Shown one piece after another: positions 47,516 to 64,000 of a stretch of DNA of 64,000 nucleotides. Each line of letters starts with the position of its first letter. The stretch's first letter is position 1. The stretch is from Caprimulgus europaeus (Eukaryota; Chordata; Aves; Caprimulgiformes; Caprimulgidae), in assembly GCA_907165065.1 (NCBI GenBank), contig OU015540.1:2960001-3024000 (forward strand). Reading direction: 5' to 3'. Under the pieces are notes generated by a model, which saw only the letters and a program-made list of their open reading frames with translations, ran no database searches and was not told where the DNA came from. Made by a program: the position numbers and the translations under genes.

Positions 47516-50500
47516 TCACTTCTCCTTCAGCAGGAGCTCGGGCTCAGCTATGGCACTGTAGAGCAGGAAGCCCATCTCATCGATTTCCTCTTCCAACAGC
47601 TCGCAGAAGAGGTTGACTTTATGGTTGAAATAAGAAGGCAGGACCCCTTTCTCCAAGTAGCCTACCAGCTCCTCAAGCACCTCCAGGAACCTGTCAGCAA
47701 GATTTTCTTCTGCCCAGTCTAAACTGGTGGCACTGAGGTGAAGGATGACGTGGGCCAAGGGGCTGCCCCCCAGTTTGTGCAGGGGGGGGTGGCTCTTGCA
47801 GATGCCGTTCAGGATGCGCAGGCAGCGCTGCCGAGCCCCGTGGTCACCAGCATCCAGCTCCTTCACCTTCCACACCTCTGCCCTGTAAAAGCTCTCCAGC
47901 CAGAGGTTTTCCACCAGTCCTTCAGGAGGAGCAGCCAGAAGAACCTTATTGTCCATTTCCACCACTGGGAAGAGGGTGATGCTCAGCTTGACCTGATCAT
48001 GTTTGACTTCCAGCTTCAGCTCCTGGGAGGCCACAACGGGGTGGATGATGCTCCCCAGCAGACTGCCGATGGCAGGCCAGTTGATGGAGGCCACCAGCAT
48101 CTTGTGGAGGGTCTCGATGAGTGCGTTGGAGGAGAGGTACTGGCCCACGATGAACCTGTCCCAGGGGCTGCACCCACGAGGGAAATACTCCAGATCAGTC
48201 CTCTTGATCATCCAATACTGGGGGTTCCTCACCACGGTGTCCTCTCCTGGGATGAGGCTCCAGAGCGTGGTGTCGAGGACCACTGGCAGCATGAGGTGGA
48301 TGTGGTCAGCTGTGACAGCCCCAAGGCCATCGAGCAGGGGACCGCTGAGGAAGAGGCTGCTGAAGGGCAGCTCCGGGCACTTGCTCCTCAGGAAGTTCTG
48401 CAGTTGGATGCAGATTCCTCTGGCCAGTTGCAGGGCGAGGGACACCTGCACCTCGGGCACGGCCAGACGGCTGCTGTAGTGGGAGAGGAGCTTCTCCTGC
48501 AGCGTGAGGCAGCGTGGAGGGCTGGATTCGACCTGAGGAGTCTCTGGAGGGGTAAAGCAGACCCTGGACTCTGTGAGAAGGGGGTGGGACAGAGGGAAGG
48601 GAGAAGTCACAGTTCTGAGCATCGTCTGCAACCTACAGAAGCAGCTTCTCCTGACACAGCTGACTGGGAGGCACAAACTGGGTGGCCAGCTCTCAGCCCA
48701 CCTCTCTGGACACATGCCAAGAGGGCCACCACCGAGTCCCCTGATGTCAACAGAGTTTCTCAGCCAAGGCAGAGCCCAAACTAACCTCAAAACCCAACAG
48801 TGCCCAGCCTCACCACCCAGCTGGAGATGGGTAAACCAGCTACACACCAGGAACTGGCCAAGGGACAAACTGCCAGGGGCACAGAACCCCAGAACTGCCT
48901 GGATTGGAAAAGCCTTTTAAGCTCATCGAGTCCAACCATGAACCCAACACTGACCAGTCCCTGACTGACCCATGTCCCTCAGCACTGTGTCTACACGACT
49001 CTTCAATCCCTCCAGGGATGGGGACTCCACCACTGCCCTGGGCAACCCCTTCCAATGCCTCAGAACCCTTTCAGCAAAGAAATTCTTCCTCACATCCAAT
49101 CTCAACTGCCCTGGGCACAACTTGAGGCCATTTCCTCTTGTCCTGTCCCTTGTTCCCTGGTTGAACAGACCCACCCCCACCTCTCTCCACCCTCCTTGCA
49201 GGGACTTGGACAGAGCCAGAAGGTCTCCCCTCAGCCTCCTTTTCTCCAGGCTCAACACCCCCAGTTCCCTCAGCCGGGAACTCAGCACACTTGTGCTCCA
49301 GACCCTTCCCCAGCTCCGCTGCCCTTCTCTGGACACGCTCCAGCACCTCCATGTCCTCCTTGGAGTGAGGGGCCCAGCACTGAACCCAGCACTTGAGGTG
49401 TGACCCCACTGAGTCTGCTCCAGCAGATCCATCCCACTCTGGTATCTCCCTGATCGATCAAACCCTGCGACTGATCCCGCTCAGGGTCTGGTCCCTCAGG
49501 ACCTGCCCCGCGCCGGGCTGGCTCCCACTGGGAGAAACACCGCCTTTGTGGCAGCCAGACAAGGCAGCCTTTGTCTGCAGCAGCTCCCCCAGCATCTTCC
49601 TGACCCAGAAAACGAGGACAGCAGGCACTGCTCAGAGCAAACAGCCCCGAGAGCCTCCACCACACCGGGGTGGCCGAGACACCCAGGATGTGATCGGAGG
49701 TGCCAACACCACAGGCATTGCCTAAAAAGGGGCCCGTGGCTCTGGAGCCTCCCAGGAGGGAGGGGACAACCAGGTCAGCTTTCCAGACACCGAGCTAAAA
49801 ATAACATGGAGCTTCCAGAGTGCTGGGAACAGCGGCACAGCCGGCCTGGAGCACATCGAGGTGATCTCCCCACCCGCGGTGGGAGCCGGCACACGGGCCA
49901 TGAGCCTCACCTGGTGCTGGTGGCCGAGCTGGAGACAGCAAAGGCTCACTGAGATCTTCTCTCCTCTGCTTCTTGGGGGGTTTTGGTGTCGCTTTGATCA
50001 AAGCCAAGTCCTGCCAGCTCTCCTCCAAGGTCTTCTGCTCAGCTTTGGGATCACCTTCATCTCGAGGGCTGGTGGCTCGGTCAATCAGCTGGAGGGGAGG
50101 AAAACCCCGTGGGCAGGTTATTGTAGCACTTCCCCACGGTCACACCCTGAACTAAAGGGGACAACACACAGGGGGACACAGCCCCACGCTGGGCTCCTGC
50201 TGACAAAAACACACAGTTCAGGGGGACACAAAAATGTGTATTTTCTCCCTGCAGATTTTAAGTGGAAAACAAGGGAAAATGTGAATTAAGCCCGAGGTGC
50301 CTTCCCGGATGGGGTGCTGTATCCCAAACGTGTGCCGTTCCGGGGTGCACATGTCCCCACAGGGTGGGAGGTGGCAGCTCCACACTCATGGTGTTGCCGC
50401 CAGCACCGGTGGCATCTCTGCCAGACTCCAGGGACCAGCTCGGGGGCAGCCAGCGAGGTTTGTGACCCATCACCCCCCACCACGGAGGGGTGCTCTCATC

Positions 50501-50681
50501 CTCCCAGCCCCAGCAACGGCCGCGCCAGCCTTACCCGCTTGACGGCCAGCGTGGCGATGGCGAGGACGGCCGCGCCGCTGACGCCCAGCACCAGCCTGGC
50601 GTTGGCCAACAGCAGGTCGAGGACGCTGCCCAGCCCACTGTCCTCCTGCCGCTTGCCCCGCGGCCGCCCGAACTCGGCCAT
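47516..50681 (-). CDS. MIEF2: mitochondrial dynamics protein MiD49
   Basis: Outer-membrane receptor that recruits Drp1 (DNM1L) for mitochondrial fission. Three coding exons: 50681-50535, 50088-49911, 48570-47516, joining in frame to 459 aa (human 454). The start is [12 protein letters not shown]. One hydrophobic anchor spans about residues 29-47 ([19 protein letters not shown]), followed by the family phrase [11 protein letters not shown] Pro/Lys-rich linker varies among species. The nucleotidyltransferase-like fold occupies roughly 150-459 in the last exon, with SSPWDRF-type (here [15 protein letters not shown]) and [10 protein letters not shown] motifs. The 5' UTR is split: the ATG exon starts at 50688 after a CCACAG acceptor, and a non-coding exon ends at a GTGAGT donor at 51354. 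A CR1 copy occupies intron 2. It shares a promoter with FLII, head to head. Confidence 0.96.
48883..49430 (-). mobile_element. CR1 LINE fragment in MIEF2 intron
   Basis: About 545 bp, the longest member of its subfamily here. Plus-strand reading begins GAACTGCCTGGATTGGAAAAG and extends to the CAGCACTTGAGGTGTGACCC segment. It lies in the same direction as MIEF2 transcription, between coding exons 2 and 3. Confidence 0.94.
49431..49910 (-). other. MIEF2 intron 2, remainder
   Basis: Intronic sequence between the CR1 copy and the exon 2 donor. No further exon recognised. Confidence 0.5.
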
Positions 50682-50714
50682 GGTCGCCCTGTGGAGGGGG
50701 AGAGGAGCAGCGGG

Positions 50715-50985
50715 GGGTCACCATGGCAGGGGGGTCTCACCCTGGGGAGAGGGGTCACCCTGGGTGGGGGCTCTTGCCTTAGGTGGAGTGGGGTCACCCT
50801 GGTTGGGGTCTCACCCCGTGTAGGGTGGGGTCACCCTGGGTGGGGTCTCACCCTGCGTGGGGGTCTCACCTTGGGTGGAGTGGGTCACCCTGGATGGGGT
50901 CTCACCCCGGGTAGAGGGTTCACCCTGGAGGGGGAGGGTCACCCTGGATGGGGTCTCACCCTGGGTGGGGGTCCTGCCCCCGCAG
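50715..50985. repeat. G-rich minisatellite in MIEF2 5'-UTR intron
   Basis: Roughly a dozen variants of a unit near GGGTGGGGTCTCACCCTG (about 18-24 bp) in tandem. Each carries runs of 3-5 G on the plus strand. It begins 27 bp upstream of the acceptor of the MIEF2 start exon. Confidence 0.88.
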
Positions 50986-61315
<10,330 letters not shown>

Positions 61316-61745
61316 GGTCCCCTAAGACCTGGGGATCCCTGAAGACCTGGGGACCCCCCAGCACGGCTGGACTCTCCCCAGCACCCTGCGCTGCCAGCCA
61401 AGCTCCACTTGGAGCCGCTTCTCCCCGAGCTGGGGCCAGCGGGGAGCACTGGGGCTGACCCTCTGTCCCCCCCTTCCTGGGTGGGGGGGTAAATGGGGCA
61501 GCGTGGGTCCCTGTCACACCCTGCTCGGGGATGCTGCTGCCCCAAACCAGTACCGAGCTCCCCCTGCAACTGGGGGACAGGAGTGTTTCCCAGTTTGGGT
61601 GGGAGGATGCTTAGCTAAAGAGCACTGGGGGATGAGCGAGGGGCTTACAGCTGGCCCCACTGTCCTGGGAGAGGGGTGGGGATGGACCCCCCCAACAGGG
61701 GCCACCCCATCAGTATCATATCAATAAAAGCTGCACTTCTCACCC
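61316..61745 (+). other. FLII: FLII 3' UTR
   Basis: From the TAA (61313-61315) to the AATAAA at 61723-61728, with cleavage expected near 61745. The hexamer is canonical and the UTR length is ordinary. Confidence 0.75.
61723..61728 (+). terminator. FLII: FLII poly(A) signal AATAAA
   Basis: Canonical hexamer about 410 bp after the stop codon. Confidence 0.8.
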
Positions 61746-61904
61746 CGAGGCCATGCCAGGCTCTGACTGCACCCGTCTTGCTCCCAAGCAGGGTCCTCCC
61801 ACCCTGATCCTGTCCCTCTGCACCTTAAGGGGGAGGGTGGCCCAGGACCCAGCCAGCTCCAAACCCACTGCCAAGGCTCCCCAAACACCTGCAGCCTCAG
61901 CAGT

Positions 61905-63329
61905 TGATATTAAATGCTTTATTTTCAATATTAAAAACCAGTATTTTTAATAACTAAACAATGCTAAATTCATCTTACCAAAAAAAAACAAACAAAAAAA
62001 TAGAGAAAAAAAAAAAAAGGATGAGGTGGGAGGGGGGTGGATTCTACCAGGGACACTACAGCCCCCGCCCTGGCAGGCTGTGACGCCTCACCTGCCCCCC
62101 CCCAGCCCCACACGTACCGCAAGAGAGCCCGGGGCGGGGGGTCCAAAACAGCCCCGGATCCCCAAAAGGAGAGGGGCAGGTGCCAGGCTGAGCCCCGGAG
62201 TGACAGCCACCATGGGCCAGGGGACAGAGCTGGCATCACCACAGCCCCCCCAAAGAAGGGTGAGGACAAGGCTGGGGAGCCCAGGGGGTATTTGGCACAG
62301 TGAGACCCCCAGGGTGGGGCAGCCCTGTGCCCCATCCACCCCCTGCTCCAGCACGGACCAGGGGCAGGAGCCAGCGTGTCCCCTCCCATCCAAACCCACC
62401 CGTGGCAGGAATTAGTGTCAGAAAGGAGCAGCAGGCACGGAGCCCAACCTGGAGAATAGCCCTTGGAGAAGCCACTAAGAGAAAAAGGCCACCTGAGACC
62501 CCCCCCCACCGTGTCCCTCCCCCGGGGCTGCTCAAGCCCTCCAGTGCCCACCTAGGAGTCAGGGGGTCCAGGCTGGGCTCCCCTGGGATGGGGACAGTCC
62601 CTGGAGCCTCCCGGCAGGCAGGGGACAGGGCTGTAAACTGCAGGGAGCCGGGCATGTAAACACAGACCAGGGGACAGGGGGACCGTGCCCGGGGGGCTCC
62701 TGGCCCCCCACCTCCCCAAGGGACCAAAACTGGGGGATGAGATGGGGGGGGGGGTCCATGAGCCCCGGCCCTCCCTGTGGAGCCGGGGAAGCAGCAGCAT
62801 CCCCCGGGAAGGGGGCTCTGGAGCAGGGGACAGTGACACTTGACCGTGTATAAAAGAGCAAATGATCTTCCCCGGGAAGAGTTTGTGCTCCATGGCCCCC
62901 GGGGGACCGGGGCCGGCGGCCGGGCAGGGAGGAGCGGGGGGAGCGTGACGGATCCGGGGGGCACCGGTGGGTGTTAGAGAGGAGGCGAGTCTACGTTACA
63001 CGGGGGAGGGGCGCGGGGGGGTCCAGTCGTGTCACGCATCCCGGGAATCCGAACACTGAGATGGGCCGGGGAGGCTGGCGATGCCTGTGGGTGACACAGC
63101 CCCTCAGAAAGGGACCTGGGGGGGGACCCCAGGACATGCTGCCCCCCTGCTCCCCCCTCCTCTACAACCCCAGGGACCACAACCCCATCCTCCCCGTGAT
63201 GGGGATGTTGGGGCACATCACTGGGGTCACAGGTCTGAACCCAATGTGCAGCCAGAGCCACGTCCCCACCACGGTGGGAGGCCACCCGTCCCCATGCCCA
63301 CGCTGGGGACCACTGGCCCCTCACGTACC
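61905..63329 (-). other. LLGL1: LLGL1 3' UTR
   Basis: From the LLGL1 stop leftwards to the minus-strand AATAAA at 61923-61918. GC-rich, with homopolymer runs (A-rich near 61980-62020, G10 near 62745). No other exon seen. Confidence 0.65.
61918..61923 (-). terminator. LLGL1: LLGL1 poly(A) signal AATAAA
   Basis: Canonical hexamer on the minus strand, about 195 bp from the FLII signal on the opposite strand. Confidence 0.7.
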
Positions 63330-64000
63330 TCACTTGATGAGGATCCCCGCGGGCCGGGCCTCGTCCTCGCTGGCGTTCCTCAGGTTCCTCTCTGCTTCCT
63401 CCGAGGACCTGGGGCAGAGCAGGGTGAGAGGCAGCCGGCGGCACCACCACGTCCCCTCGGTGCTGGTTACACCGTCCCCACCCTGACTCACGCCAGGAAA
63501 TCCTTCACTTCCTCCACGGTGATGTCCCCGGTGGTGTCCAACGGGTTCTCCATGCTGCTGTTTGGGGAGTCGATGGGGCCAGGAGAGAAGGCGGCCGGGT
63601 GTTCCTCGGGGGACCCTGGGGAATGACGGGGACAAGAGGGCTGGGGGACATCTAGGGCCAGCCCCAGAGCAGGGCCCATGGGGACACAGCGAGCACGGTG
63701 GGGACACGGTGATCACTCACGGTCGCTGTCTGTGGGGGAGTGTTGGCTCTCAGGGCTGTGCGGGACGTGGGTGCCATTCGCCTGCGGCAGCTTCGGCGTC
63801 GCCGTTGAGCTGTTGCTGGAAGGAAACGTGGGGACATGTTACTGCTGGAGCTGATGCCACGGGGCGGGTGCACTGGTGTGACACCGCAGCAAAGCCCCCA
63901 CACCCCCGGGGCACGTCCCACCTGAGGCAGGAGGTGTCCTGGAGCCGGGCGATCTCCAGCCGGCACAGCGGCTCCGTCACGTTCCTGGCGCTCAGCGAGA
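63330..64000 (-). CDS. LLGL1: LLGL1 (lethal giant larvae 1), C-terminal end only
   Basis: Cortical polarity scaffold acting with aPKC/PAR6 and syntaxin. Only the 3' end is in the window. Coding exons from right to left: 64000-63922 (continues beyond the window), 63815-63721, 63615-63492, 63408-63330. Junction phases agree, with split codons AG/C, C/GG and GC/G. The visible C-terminus contains NVTEPLCRLEIARLQ, then a Ser/Pro/Gly-rich linker, then GDITVEEVKDFL and the terminal NLRNASEDEARPAGILIK. I identify it from this C-terminal block plus position next to FLII. WD40 repeats and the aPKC phosphosites are outside the window. Confidence 0.88.

Noticed and set aside
47738-48784. 348-codon plus-strand open frame
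   Set aside because: Antisense to the large MIEF2 exon; composition is His/Gln/Glu-rich as expected for a shadow.

Overview
The window is vertebrate, almost certainly avian, genomic DNA. The only interspersed repeats recognised are CR1-type LINE 3' ends in both orientations. Genes are intron-rich with GT-AG splice sites, CpG-rich promoters alternate with AT-richer intergenic DNA, and the gene order matches the block known from human 17p11.2 (Smith-Magenis region): SHMT1, SMCR8, TOP3A, MIEF2, FLII, LLGL1.

Layout. 1-10.5 kb: no supported protein gene, apart from a CpG island at 1.2-1.85 kb that looks like the promoter and first exon(s) of an unidentified leftward gene. 10.8-11.9 kb (minus): intact chemerin/formyl-peptide-type chemoattractant GPCR, with a 236-bp purine pentamer array just past its stop. 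13.5-20.35 kb (plus): SHMT1, 11 coding exons, 485 aa. 25.4-31.3 kb (minus): SMCR8, two coding exons, 933 aa. 32.5-43.4 kb (plus): TOP3A, 19 coding exons, 1020 aa. 47.5-50.7 kb (minus): MIEF2 (MiD49), three coding exons, 459 aa. 51.6-61.3 kb (plus): FLII, 30 exons, 1264 aa. 63.33 kb to the window end (minus): the last four coding exons seen of LLGL1. I assembled the exons by hand; reading frame is maintained across every junction and total lengths are close to the human proteins.

From the GPCR to LLGL1 the seven genes alternate strand: head-to-head pairs (GPCR/SHMT1, SMCR8/TOP3A, MIEF2/FLII) and tail-to-tail pairs (SHMT1/SMCR8, TOP3A/MIEF2, FLII/LLGL1). The products do not form one pathway: one-carbon metabolism (SHMT1), autophagy/lysosome GEF complex (SMCR8), nuclear and mitochondrial DNA decatenation (TOP3A), mitochondrial fission (MIEF2), actin remodelling and co-regulation (FLII), cell polarity (LLGL1).

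No wholly new biological system was found. The more interesting signals are regulatory or structural: four GC boxes at exact 21-bp spacing in the MIEF2/FLII promoter, upstream ORFs overlapping the starts of both SMCR8 and TOP3A, loss of the usual internal nuclear-isoform Met in TOP3A, CR1 elements abutting two SHMT1 splice acceptors, and several minisatellites inside promoter-proximal introns.
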